Assembly (NCBI GenBank): GCA_964350245.1
Contig: CAYGJC010000002.1
Location: 62,001 to 126,000, forward strand
Origin: JAJACP01 sp964350245
GTDB lineage: Bacteria > Chlamydiota > Chlamydiia > Chlamydiales > JAAKFR01
Reading direction: 5' to 3'
Length of the DNA stretch: 64,000 nucleotides
In this document: piece after piece, positions 32,534 to 41,065 of the stretch
How positions within the stretch are numbered: the stretch's first letter is position 1
How the letters are laid out: each line of letters begins with the position of its first letter
Translations under genes and position numbers: made by a program
The notes under the pieces: model-generated
The model's database searches: none
What the model was told of the DNA's origin: nothing
Seen by the model: only the letters and a program-made list of their open reading frames with translations

Positions 32534-34462
32534 TTACTGCTTGTCGTCGTCGTCAATTACTTCGACATCAGCTTCTTCAATCGACTCATCTTCGTTCTTA
32601 GACTCCGATTGAGCAGGACCGGCTCCCGGAGGAGGTGTCGCTCCACCTGCAGCTGCACCTGCTTTCATCGCTTCACCGATCTTCTGCATATGTGTATTCA
32701 ACTCTTCTTTAGCGGCTTTAATTTTATCAAGATCCTCGCCCTTAAGAGCCTCACGTACGGCATCAATCCGGGATTGAATGTCACTCGCGATGTCAGCTGG
32801 AATCTTGTCTTTGTATTCTTTTAAAGACTTCTCTGCCTGGAAAGCAAGGCCATCTGCTTCATTGCGGATTTCAATCTGCTCTTTACGCTTACGGTCCTCT
32901 TCCTTGTGCATCTCAGCATCTTTTACCATGCGGTCAATGTCCTCTTCACGAAGACCTGACGCGGCTTCGATGCGGATTTTTTGCTCTTTTCCAGAAGAAA
33001 GGTCCTTCGCAGAAACATGCAAAATTCCGTTGGCATCCACATCAAAGCTCACTTCGATCTGTGGCATACCGCGTGGAGCAGGAGGGATCTCGGTCAGATC
33101 AAACCGTCCAATCTCCTTGTTATCACGCGCCATGGGACGCTCTCCTTGAAGCACCACGATGGTTACAGCCGGCTGATTGTCACTAGCGGTAGAAAAGACC
33201 TGCTTTTTCTGTGTTGGAATGGTAGTGTTGCGCTCAACAAGTGGAGTCATCACGCCACCCATTGTTTCAATTCCAAGTGTCAAAGGAATGACATCGAGAA
33301 GCAAGATGTCTTTCACATCTCCACCTAGAACGCCTCCCTGAATAGAAGCACCTAGAGCAACCACTTCATCGGGGTTCACCCCTTTGTGTGGTTCGCGCTT
33401 GAAAATCTCTTTTACAATCGCCTGAACGGCAGGCATCCGAGACATTCCCCCCACGAGCAGCACATCATCAAGCTGATCAGGAGTCAATCCGGCATCTTTT
33501 AGAGCACGGAGGCACGGTTCACGTGTACGCTCAATGAGATCATGGGTTAAAGATTCAAGTTGCGCACGTGTGAGTGTAAGGGCTAAGTGCTTAGGTCCAC
33601 TCGCGTCCATTGTAATAAACGGCTGATTGATTTCGGTGGAAGGGACACCTGAAAGCTCCACTTTTGCTTTCTCAGCTGCATCGCGCAAACGTTGCAGGGC
33701 CATTTTGTCTTTACTCAAGTCAATGCCTTGCTCTTTTTGGAATTGCTCAAGCATCCAGTGAATGATAGCGTCGTCAAAATCGTCTCCACCAAGGTGAGTA
33801 TCTCCATTCGTAGAGAGCACTTCAAACACACCCTCACCAATCTCAAGAATCGAAATATCGAAGGTTCCACCACCCAAGTCAAAGACAGCGACTTTTTTAT
33901 CACCGCCTTTGTCAAGGCCGTAGGCCAATGCTGCTGCCGTTGGCTCAGGAATGATGCGTTTAACATCGAGACCAGCAATACGGCCCGCATCCCGTGTGGA
34001 AGCGCGCTGAGAGTCGTTAAAGTAAGCAGGAACAGTGATGACCGCCTCTGTAACAGGCTCACCGAGATACGCTTCAGCTGTCTCTTTCATTTTGACAAGA
34101 ACTTGAGCACCGATCTCTTCAGGTGTAAGTTGTTTTCCGTCCACTTCAAAGACAACATCGCCTTTATCGTTGGAAGTGACTTTGAAGGGAACGGTTTTAA
34201 TTTCTGAGGCTACTTCATCATACTTACGCCCGATGAAGCGCTTGGTTGAACAAAGAGTACGGTCTGGGTTAGTGACGGCTTGACGCTTGGCGGGGATTCC
34301 TACTAACCGCTCATCTCCTTTATAGGCGACAATAGAGGGTGTAGTGCGTCCTCCTTCTGCGGAGGCGATTACTTTGCCCTGGCCCCCCTCCATCACGGCA
34401 ACGCAGGAGTTGGTGGTTCCAAGGTCAATACCAATGATTTTACCTTTTTTTTGTTGTGTCAT
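32534..34462 (-). CDS. dnaK: molecular chaperone DnaK (Hsp70)
   Basis: A 642-residue Hsp70. ATG 34462 is chosen because AAGGA lies just upstream and the mature chaperone starts a few residues before IGIDLGTTNSCVAVMEGG. The ATPase signatures VAVFDLGGGTFDISILEIG and LLVGGMSRMPAVQAIV are present, followed by the substrate-binding domain and an acidic, disordered tail ending EEADVEVIDDDDKQ. It folds and protects proteins with GrpE and DnaJ; dnaJ is not in this window. It is the last gene of the heat-shock operon, 4 nt after grpE. Confidence 0.98.
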   Translation of the reverse strand: MTQQKKGKIIGIDLGTTNSCVAVMEGGQGKVIASAEGGRTTPSIVAYKGDERLVGIPAKRQAVTNPDRTLCSTKRFIGRKYDEVASEIKTVPFKVTSNDKGDVVFEVDGKQLTPEEIGAQVLVKMKETAEAYLGEPVTEAVITVPAYFNDSQRASTRDAGRIAGLDVKRIIPEPTAAALAYGLDKGGDKKVAVFDLGGGTFDISILEIGEGVFEVLSTNGDTHLGGDDFDDAIIHWMLEQFQKEQGIDLSKDKMALQRLRDAAEKAKVELSGVPSTEINQPFITMDASGPKHLALTLTRAQLESLTHDLIERTREPCLRALKDAGLTPDQLDDVLLVGGMSRMPAVQAIVKEIFKREPHKGVNPDEVVALGASIQGGVLGGDVKDILLLDVIPLTLGIETMGGVMTPLVERNTTIPTQKKQVFSTASDNQPAVTIVVLQGERPMARDNKEIGRFDLTEIPPAPRGMPQIEVSFDVDANGILHVSAKDLSSGKEQKIRIEAASGLREEDIDRMVKDAEMHKEEDRKRKEQIEIRNEADGLAFQAEKSLKEYKDKIPADIASDIQSRIDAVREALKGEDLDKIKAAKEELNTHMQKIGEAMKAGAAAGGATPPPGAGPAQSESKNEDESIEEADVEVIDDDDKQ

Positions 34463-34466
34463 AGCT

Positions 34467-34991
34467 CTATCCTTCTTGTTTTTCTTCTGATTTTTTTTCT
34501 CCAGGAGCTTTGGCAACGTTCACGCGTGCCACACGGATGGGACGCTCACCCATCTTGTAGCCGCGCACGAGCTCTTCGACGACCACTCCCGGTGCATAAT
34601 CTGTTGTTTCTACCATCTCCACCGCCTCGTGAAGGTGAGGATCAAAGACCTTCCCAACCGAGTGGTACTCTTCCACTCCGTGATTGTTGAGGATCTGTTT
34701 AAATTGGTTTAAGAGCATTTCAAAGCCTACAGCCCATGTGCGCACCTCTTCGGACATGCTCTCAGCAAAATGTAATGCCTTCTCTAGGTTGTCGAGGGGG
34801 TGTAAAAACTCTACCAAAATCCCCTCGATGGCATATTTCGTCGTATCGTGCCGCTCTTTTTGCATCCGTTTACGGGCATTTTCCGATTCAGCAAGCACGC
34901 GCAAGTATTTATCTTGAGCCTCTTTCAGGCTCTCTTTTAATTGCTCGACCTCATCGACTTCCGTCAGGCTTTCTTCTTCTTCTTCGGACAT
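34467..34991 (-). CDS. grpE: GrpE nucleotide exchange factor
   Basis: A 174-residue GrpE; ATG 34991 is five to six bases after AAGGAG, and a GTG two codons upstream is rejected. A long N-terminal coiled coil (residues ~12-65, with KYLRVLAESENARKRMQKER) leads to the beta-wing domain, where the conserved PLDNLEKAL and EEYHSVGKVFDPHLHEAVEM lie. It releases ADP from DnaK. It starts directly after the hrcA stop. Confidence 0.96.
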   Translation of the reverse strand: MSEEEEESLTEVDEVEQLKESLKEAQDKYLRVLAESENARKRMQKERHDTTKYAIEGILVEFLHPLDNLEKALHFAESMSEEVRTWAVGFEMLLNQFKQILNNHGVEEYHSVGKVFDPHLHEAVEMVETTDYAPGVVVEELVRGYKMGERPIRVARVNVAKAPGEKKSEEKQEG

Positions 34992-34993
34992 GA

Positions 34994-36118
34994 TCACTCC
35001 TTAATTTCTAATAGGTGTTGGGCAGCCTGATCGATTTGGGTATAAGAACTTGTGCTGCGTGGCTGACGGAAAGAGAGTTTAAACTTGAAGAGACTTTTCG
35101 TCAGGGATTTACTTAAACCGTCTGCAAAAAACTGCAATGAGGCAAATAAAGAGCGATAGGGCATTCGGCAGGGGCCTAGAATCCCAATGGCACCCGCCGC
35201 TGTTTGACCCACGTGGTAGGGGACTGCAATCACCGAGCACCCTTGGGCAGCTGAGGCGTAGGGAGCTAGGTCACTCCCAATCCAGTATCTTAAAGAGCCC
35301 TCGCGCACGCAGTCATTGAGGAGCAGTCGCATATGCGCAGGATTTTCAAATAAAGAGAGACCTGTTGCCAGAGCTACAGGATCGTTAAATTCCGGATAGG
35401 AGAGAAGAGTGGAAAATCCGGTGCGGTAGACGTCTTCATCGCTGAAATTGGAGTAGCGCACTAAATAGCGTACCATGATTTCATTGTAGAAATACTGAGC
35501 AAGCGTTTGCTCGTCAGGTGTTAGATTTTCAGGTTTTTCGCCCCCTTTAATCCGCCATTGAATGTGCGATTCGATTCTTTTTAACGAAAACGCGCTCAGT
35601 TTTTGATCAATGGGGAGCACCTCAGTGAAAATCTGACCAAAATCGGTGACCATCACACATAAAAGACGATCCGGATCAATCCCTACCAGCTTGATATCAA
35701 GGATGAAGTCGTGATCAAAGCGGACAGAAGTAAGGAAAACGGCATATTCTGTTAAAGCGCTGAGTTTTTCTGCGCTCTTTTGGAGGTAGCGCGCTAAATT
35801 GCGCGATTCTCCAAGGTCAAGATTCGCCAGTTTCTCTTCAGCGCTAGGCTCTAATTGAGGAGAAGTAAGTGCGTGCGCCGCATAAAGACGAAACGCTTCA
35901 TTGGTAGGAATCCGCCCTCCTGAGGAGTGGGGTTGCTGAAGAAAACCCTGTTTCTCCAGCTCTACAAAGTAGTTCCGAATAGTTGCCGAACTTAGGCTCT
36001 GAAATCCATGCTCTTTAAGCGTGTTGGAGCCAATTGGCTTGTTCGTCTCTAAATAAAGCTCCACAAGGCCAAGTAATACCTGGTGCGCGCGACTCTCTTT
36101 TTTTGATGGTTTCTTCAT
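34994..36118 (-). CDS. hrcA: heat-inducible transcription repressor HrcA
   Basis: A 374-residue repressor that binds CIRCE and silences the chaperone operon until DnaK/GroEL are overloaded. ATG 36118 is chosen because the promoter -10 box lies only nine bases upstream, excluding the longer frame from 36169. The N-terminal winged helix contains ESRAHQVLLGLVELYLETNKPIGSNTLKEHGF, and the repeat-like SSATIRNYFVELEKQGFLQQPHSSGGRIPT is a family signature. The C-terminal end is extended, as in chlamydial HrcA. A nearly leaderless mRNA is implied. Confidence 0.96.
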   Translation of the reverse strand: MKKPSKKESRAHQVLLGLVELYLETNKPIGSNTLKEHGFQSLSSATIRNYFVELEKQGFLQQPHSSGGRIPTNEAFRLYAAHALTSPQLEPSAEEKLANLDLGESRNLARYLQKSAEKLSALTEYAVFLTSVRFDHDFILDIKLVGIDPDRLLCVMVTDFGQIFTEVLPIDQKLSAFSLKRIESHIQWRIKGGEKPENLTPDEQTLAQYFYNEIMVRYLVRYSNFSDEDVYRTGFSTLLSYPEFNDPVALATGLSLFENPAHMRLLLNDCVREGSLRYWIGSDLAPYASAAQGCSVIAVPYHVGQTAAGAIGILGPCRMPYRSLFASLQFFADGLSKSLTKSLFKFKLSFRQPRSTSSYTQIDQAAQHLLEIKE

Positions 36119-36127
36119 TTGCCGGCC

Positions 36128-36156
36128 ATTATATCCATAGCCCTCTCGAAAATCAA
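36128..36156 (-). promoter_or_regulatory. hrcA operon promoter
   Basis: On the minus strand TTGATT (36151-36156) and TATAAT (36128-36133) are 17 nt apart. The -10 box is nine bases before the hrcA ATG, so the leader would be very short. Confidence 0.65.
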
Positions 36157-36162
36157 GCTTTT

Positions 36163-36189
36163 TTAGCACTCTAGGTCAAAGAGTGCTGA
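36163..36189. promoter_or_regulatory. CIRCE operator (HrcA-binding site)
   Basis: TTAGCACTC-N9-GAGTGCTGA differs from the canonical CIRCE palindrome by one base. It lies six bases upstream of the hrcA -35 box and also between the divergent hrcA operon and the gene at 36269. Confidence 0.95.
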
Positions 36190-36237
36190 TTATTATGTAA
36201 AGCTTTAATTAATAGTGATTTAAATATTAAAATATGG

Positions 36238-36243
36238 TATAAT
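36238..36243 (+). promoter_or_regulatory. -10 box for the gene at 36269
   Basis: TATAAT at 36238-36243, in AT-rich DNA with no clear -35 box. The AAGGAG ribosome-binding site (36255-36260) follows at a fitting distance before ATG 36269. Confidence 0.45.
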
Positions 36244-36268
36244 GTCTTCTTAACAAGGAGTTTAGACC

Positions 36269-36667
36269 ATGGCAGTGCCAGGTATTTCACCCCAGATCAT
36301 TTCGGAGGCCTTTCTCCAGGATTCTCCCCATGCTGAGAAAAGGCTGGCAGACCAAGCCTACTTTCTTGTGATGCTACACTTTTTGAACCAGATACATAGG
36401 TCGATTCGCTCCTCATGGGAAAGTATTCGAGAGAGCCGGATTGAGCATAGCAAGCGTCATGATGATGCAACGCGCACACGCGGAGTCCAGGCTCAGCAGA
36501 CGGAGATTTCTCGTCTAGAGGGGCAGCGTCGTCATGTGGAGGCGCGTAAGGTGGAGACTGAAGAGGACACGCCTCTTCATGCCGGGAGACGTCATCGTGC
36601 TAAGCGCCGCTTTCATGAGGGTGGTTACACCCAAGACGGCCACCGCCAGCTCAACCTTCCGGTTTAA
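36269..36667 (+). CDS. hypothetical basic protein
   Basis: I do not recognise it. It has 132 residues. Residues ~1-45 are mildly hydrophobic and helical (ADQAYFLVMLHFLNQIHRSIR). The remainder is very rich in Arg, His, Glu and Gln, with probable coiled-coil character (RGVQAQQTEISRLEGQRRHVEARK) and a basic tail GRRHRAKRRFHEGG. A good ribosome-binding site and -10 box suggest it is expressed. It diverges from the heat-shock operon across the CIRCE element and ends four bases into the convergent hypothetical gene. Confidence 0.6.
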   Translation: MAVPGISPQIISEAFLQDSPHAEKRLADQAYFLVMLHFLNQIHRSIRSSWESIRESRIEHSKRHDDATRTRGVQAQQTEISRLEGQRRHVEARKVETEEDTPLHAGRRHRAKRRFHEGGYTQDGHRQLNLPV

Positions 36668-37176
36668 ACATGAGCTTGTGCTAGATTAGTGGCTTCTGCA
36701 CAGCGCACAACATCATTGATAGTTCCAAAGACGATTACTACCAAGTTCGTTATGAGAACGGCGTCGGAGCGACCACCATTCCGATCCTGTTGGATGGCTT
36801 GCCATTCTTGAGGACTAGGAGCAGGTCTCTCAACGTCATCTGGATCTCCGCTGCGTGCCATCACCTCTGCCATTTGAACAGCGAGTTGTACAGCTGGACT
36901 AGCTGGTGCTGCATGCACCATTTGTTCCACTTCCTCACTGAAAGTTCTGACTGTCGCACTCAAAGCACGCGCTGTTTCAAGGATATCAGCATGATCCGCA
37001 TCGGCTGCTATGAGCCTTTGGGCAACTGCATCTACTCTAATCATCAGATCGCGTGTCCTTACGAAGGGAGCGAACCGGCTAGACTGTGCTCCTTCAGCGT
37101 TAACCAGAGGATCTGTCAGTAAGCAGATCAGCGTTTTACAATTGGTGGCTCTAGCGGCAACAGATTGTGCTGTCAT
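36664..37176 (-). CDS. hypothetical protein with C-terminal hydrophobic segment
   Basis: I do not recognise it. It has 170 residues and an alanine-rich helical body (ARALSATVRTFSEEVEQMVHAAPASPAVQLAVQMAEVMA, ~68-108). A proline-containing linker follows, then a hydrophobic stretch AVLITNLVVIVFGTIND near residues 138-155 that could be a membrane helix. Its start touches the stop of the M16 protease gene upstream (37176), so it is probably the last gene of that transcript. It overlaps the convergent gene at 36269 by 4 nt. Confidence 0.6.
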   Translation of the reverse strand: MTAQSVAARATNCKTLICLLTDPLVNAEGAQSSRFAPFVRTRDLMIRVDAVAQRLIAADADHADILETARALSATVRTFSEEVEQMVHAAPASPAVQLAVQMAEVMARSGDPDDVERPAPSPQEWQAIQQDRNGGRSDAVLITNLVVIVFGTINDVVRCAEATNLAQAHV

Positions 37177-40061
37177 TATAAACTCTCCTGGGCAGGTCGC
37201 CCTTTGTATGCGATTTCATCACGGATTTTTTCCGGTGTCGTGATCTGCTTGTAGGAGAGACGACCCGCTGCAGGCAATGCACCATTCACAAAAAGCGCAA
37301 GCCTCCTAGGGTTTTCTTTTCCTAAAAATTCCTTTGAGTAAGCAAGAAACTCTTCATAGGTTAAGGCGCTAATTGCTGCTTTTTTCTGCTCCAACCAATC
37401 AAAATCGGCATCGTAATCAAAAGCAATCATATGCAAAAGAGCACCCATTTTAGGTAGGGTTTCTGCCGGATGATCAAGCTTATCGACGAGCGCTGCCTGA
37501 ATCGCTTCAAATCGCTCTCTGGGAATGACGCTCTCTTCTAAGTGCTGCACACTGTTTTCTAAAAAGAGCTCAAAACGGGCCAATAAATCGCGTGTGTCGT
37601 GTGAGCTGGATTGAATAGCAAAAAAAGTATACAGATGGCGCTCTAGCTCTTGTGACCAGTTGGCTACAAGATAAGCCGTCTGTTGTTTGGTACGTAATTC
37701 GCTGAAAAAGGGTTCTTCTAACCCTTTGGCCAAAATTTCTTGCGCAGCCCGTCTAGGAAAGGTGAATTCACCGCAATCAGCTGTTAAAATCAACGCATTT
37801 GCGGGGTGCTCACTATCAATGATTAGATAGGAGGGATGCTCACGTCCAGGTAGAGTAGCCAGTTCCTTTCGGGGATGACGGCTGGGAGGGAAGGGCACTT
37901 GTGCAATTGTCTGCTGAAACGATTCCCACACTTTTGAGGTGTCGCCATTTCCATAGAGCATCCCCTCAATATAGGAGGTGTTGAAAAGGGACTGGTTGAA
38001 CGTGTTAAACTGCTTAAATGTCATGCGATTGAATAAAGCACTCCGTTCGCCCATTCCTGCGTACTCTTTGTAGAGAATCTTCCACAGCTGCTCACTTCCT
38101 TGCTTGATCGGAGAGACGTTGGCTTGGTTAAAAGTGGCTCTGGCTAGCTGGGCACGATAAAGAGCAAACTGTGCTGCTGTCGGATGCGTATTTCGCATGG
38201 TAGTCAAAATCGTCTTTAAAAATGCATCGGCTTTATCTTGATATCCCGTCAAGGTTAATTCTAAACCGGTCTGAGTACTTTTTAGCGAATACGACAGGCC
38301 GGCCATCATGGCTTCATAAGCTGTGGCATTGAGTTTCTCATTGACGGCGTGACAATAGAGGTCGGCCAAAGCGATGCTTTTAGGATCTGCAGGTGTTACA
38401 GAGAGAGTTTTGATGTTGAAGGTCCAAGTCACTTCGGGAACCATATAACGCTCATCGGCACAGGCATATATTTTTCCTAAGGGCGCATCCACGATCAGAG
38501 TCGGATGTGGGAGTCTTTTTGTATCGGTGTGCGTCCCGCTCACTTTAAGGGTTTGGGGCAAGAAAGGATTGGGACGGGGGATCGACATGTGGAAGTGGGG
38601 TTGAGCTTGTGCCCACTGATCGAGTTTCTCCATGTTGATTGTGCGTAGTGTGTAGTCGACACCCAGCCACTTCTCTTTAACCGTTGGCTTGAGTTTAGAG
38701 AGTTGGGGAGGGGCTACAAGGGTGAATTGGCAGGCATGCGGTGTCATGCAAGCAAGCAACTCTGCCACTTTTTCAGGTGCATATCGGGAGGGGATCAAGG
38801 TCTGTCTAGGAAAGGTCTCGATCGGCTCGTCAACAAGCTGGACAACAAGATTGGTCACAAGCTCAAAGACGCCCTCACGTGACTGGAAACGGTATTTGAG
38901 TTCTTCTAAATCAGCGATTTCATCGTAGATATACCGAGGAATGCCGCTCTTGCGTAGGGTGGCAATCGCTTCGAAACACCGCTCAATGACAGTCTCATAT
39001 TTTTTGACTCCCTCTTCTGTGAGGTGAACAGATAGAGTAAAAAGGCTCTGATCTTTTCCTGCTCGGTGCGCACCTGTGCTTACCGATTCAGCTAAATTTT
39101 CACGCTTAAGCTGAGCCAGTAAGCTAGTCGCTCCTTCGTGTCCAAGTACGTGGCTCACAAGCTTGTCAGCGTGGGTCTGCTTATCTATTCCAAAAAAGCG
39201 GGGAAGCTCCCAGTTGAGCTCTAAAACTTGTAAATCTTGGACAGGAGCAATGGCGATCATTTGATCACAGCTCTCAGAGCAGTGTATGGAAGATGAACAT
39301 GGGATAGGAGCATGCTCTGTACTCTTGACTTCAGAAAAAACAGAGACCACTTCTTCTTCTAAAGCATCTAAATCTTGAGAGGAATACACAACAAGGTGCA
39401 TCAAATGAGAGCTATAGTGCCTCTGGTACCACTCTTTGAGCTCATCCTGAGAGATTTGTGCCAAGGTGTCACGATTTCCAATACAAAACCGATGGAAAGG
39501 ATGGTCTTGGTTGGCAAGCGCTTTTTTAACATAGTGAACACGCCATGGATCAAGAGGAACGTCCTTGCAAAACTCCTGGTGGATGGCTTTGCATTCTCTG
39601 TCGACTCCTGAGGGACTGAAAAGGGGAGCCACAAAAAACTGCCCAAATCGATCCAGAGCGCCAGTGAACCCATTATTATTCACGGAAAACATGTAAACCG
39701 TGCGATCTGCCATGGTAAAGGCATTACGTGAACCGCCGTGCTCATCTAGAAAGCGGGTATATCCCTCTTCTTCTGGATATTTTTGCGTGCCCAAAAAGAG
39801 CAAATGTTCAACAAAGTGCGCCATACCCGGACGATCAATCGGATCATCCCAACTCCCCACAGCAACTGCGAGGGCGGCACCCGATTGGTTAGTACCCGGA
39901 TCAGAGATCAACACAGCCTCTAGACCGTTTTCAAGGCGTATTTTACGCATCTCTCTTTTAGCCAGGGCAGGGGTTTCGATTTTTAAGTTCGATTGATCCT
40001 CAATCACCTCATGACAAAAACCTGTGGTGAGAAGAAGAGCTGAGATGAGAATCTTGTTCAT
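37176..40061 (-). CDS. ptr: insulinase/pitrilysin family (M16) zinc metalloprotease, exported
   Basis: A 961-residue M16 protease. ATG 40061 overlaps the plsB stop (ATGA) and gives a signal peptide MNKILISALLLTTGFC. The inverted zinc motif HFVEH is at 82-86 (His82, Glu85 catalytic, His86), with third ligand Glu163 in AIHQEF. Three further M16-like domains follow, as in pitrilysin (about 960 residues). It should degrade peptides smaller than roughly 50 residues in the periplasm. Gene order ptr-plsB-cafA is the chlamydial one (CT806-CT808). Confidence 0.93.
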   Translation of the reverse strand: MNKILISALLLTTGFCHEVIEDQSNLKIETPALAKREMRKIRLENGLEAVLISDPGTNQSGAALAVAVGSWDDPIDRPGMAHFVEHLLFLGTQKYPEEEGYTRFLDEHGGSRNAFTMADRTVYMFSVNNNGFTGALDRFGQFFVAPLFSPSGVDRECKAIHQEFCKDVPLDPWRVHYVKKALANQDHPFHRFCIGNRDTLAQISQDELKEWYQRHYSSHLMHLVVYSSQDLDALEEEVVSVFSEVKSTEHAPIPCSSSIHCSESCDQMIAIAPVQDLQVLELNWELPRFFGIDKQTHADKLVSHVLGHEGATSLLAQLKRENLAESVSTGAHRAGKDQSLFTLSVHLTEEGVKKYETVIERCFEAIATLRKSGIPRYIYDEIADLEELKYRFQSREGVFELVTNLVVQLVDEPIETFPRQTLIPSRYAPEKVAELLACMTPHACQFTLVAPPQLSKLKPTVKEKWLGVDYTLRTINMEKLDQWAQAQPHFHMSIPRPNPFLPQTLKVSGTHTDTKRLPHPTLIVDAPLGKIYACADERYMVPEVTWTFNIKTLSVTPADPKSIALADLYCHAVNEKLNATAYEAMMAGLSYSLKSTQTGLELTLTGYQDKADAFLKTILTTMRNTHPTAAQFALYRAQLARATFNQANVSPIKQGSEQLWKILYKEYAGMGERSALFNRMTFKQFNTFNQSLFNTSYIEGMLYGNGDTSKVWESFQQTIAQVPFPPSRHPRKELATLPGREHPSYLIIDSEHPANALILTADCGEFTFPRRAAQEILAKGLEEPFFSELRTKQQTAYLVANWSQELERHLYTFFAIQSSSHDTRDLLARFELFLENSVQHLEESVIPRERFEAIQAALVDKLDHPAETLPKMGALLHMIAFDYDADFDWLEQKKAAISALTYEEFLAYSKEFLGKENPRRLALFVNGALPAAGRLSYKQITTPEKIRDEIAYKGRPAQESL

Positions 40062-41065
40062 GAATTGAGTCCTTGCTTGATGTGTGCGTAATCTTGTTTG
40101 ACGAGGTTCCAAATATGCATGGCGCGGGCGCTCCGTTTCGCATGTCTGTCATGTATATCTGAGCCGGGAAACTGCTCCATATCAATTTCGTCTCCAAACG
40201 AAAAGAGAATACCTTCGCGCTTGGTTGTACGCTCTTCTCCCAATTCTGTTTCCACTGTTTGAGGGGGTGGGAGGATGTCATAGGTCGCAAGTGCCAATGG
40301 GTAAAAATGAGCGGGTTTTTTTGACTGTTTAGTGATGAGACGGAACATCTCAATGCTATCAGGGTCAAAGGGAGCCACAACAACCTCACCCTCTGCATTG
40401 GGACGATCCCGTCCTCCACTTGGAGCCACGTAGACGCACTTACCGCCTTCTGTAAATAGCTCTCGAAGTCGGCGCATGGCTTTTTGGTTGTGGTGTTGTT
40501 TGTCTGCTTTTTCCTCAGGAGGGGTGTCAATATGACGCTTAGAGTAAATACAAAGCAGATTACGTCCCATACTAAAGGGAATGGCCATAGGGTCGGTAAC
40601 GACTCTGTGTCCTGCAACAAAGATCACTTCAGATCCAATTTCAGGGTAGGTATCCTCCAGAGCCAAACTCATGAGCTGCGGGTCGACCTCCGTTTGGTGA
40701 TTAGCGAAGAAGATAACATTTTCTCCACGCTTCAGTTGTTCAGCCGCTTTTTTCACGTTGTTGAGATGGTAGACCTTGGAGCGACTCTCGTCGATCAAAG
40801 GGCGTAAAAAGTCGAGTCCAAAGGCAAAGTAGTCGTTTGGTTCCGTGATTTTTTGGTGGTATGGTTCAAATGGATGAGGGTTGGCGGATTGTTCGCAAAC
40901 AAATTGGAGAAGGGCGATAAAAGTGGGCTCGTAATCGGCCATATTCAATCCGGCCTTTTCAACAGACTGTACATAGCTTTCATAGAGGCTGAGCACGTTA
41001 CCGGCTACCTTTTCACTAAGAGCTCCTTCTTGTTTTGCCTGCTCGAATTTACTAAGAAACGTCAT
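40058..41065 (-). CDS. plsB: glycerol-3-phosphate acyltransferase (soluble, plant-plastid type)
   Basis: A 335-residue acyltransferase that makes lysophosphatidate. The HX4D-like motif appears as ANHQTEVDP (His near residue 118), which is the plastid-type variant known from chlamydiae. The second block VFVAGHRVVTDPMAIPFSMGRNLLCIYSKRH and the third APSGGRDRP are intact. It lacks membrane helices. It overlaps cafA and ptr by 4 nt on each side, so all three are translationally coupled. Its plant-like affinity is a classic chlamydial trait. Confidence 0.93.
   Translation of the reverse strand: MTFLSKFEQAKQEGALSEKVAGNVLSLYESYVQSVEKAGLNMADYEPTFIALLQFVCEQSANPHPFEPYHQKITEPNDYFAFGLDFLRPLIDESRSKVYHLNNVKKAAEQLKRGENVIFFANHQTEVDPQLMSLALEDTYPEIGSEVIFVAGHRVVTDPMAIPFSMGRNLLCIYSKRHIDTPPEEKADKQHHNQKAMRRLRELFTEGGKCVYVAPSGGRDRPNAEGEVVVAPFDPDSIEMFRLITKQSKKPAHFYPLALATYDILPPPQTVETELGEERTTKREGILFSFGDEIDMEQFPGSDIHDRHAKRSARAMHIWNLVKQDYAHIKQGLNS

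Noticed and set aside
33692..34207. 171-residue plus-strand frame
   Set aside because: Antisense to dnaK; long antisense frames are common opposite dnaK because of its codon pattern.
40009..40620. 203-residue minus-strand frame
   Set aside because: Overlaps plsB in another frame. PlsB motifs are intact, and this frame is Ser/His-rich without a family pattern.
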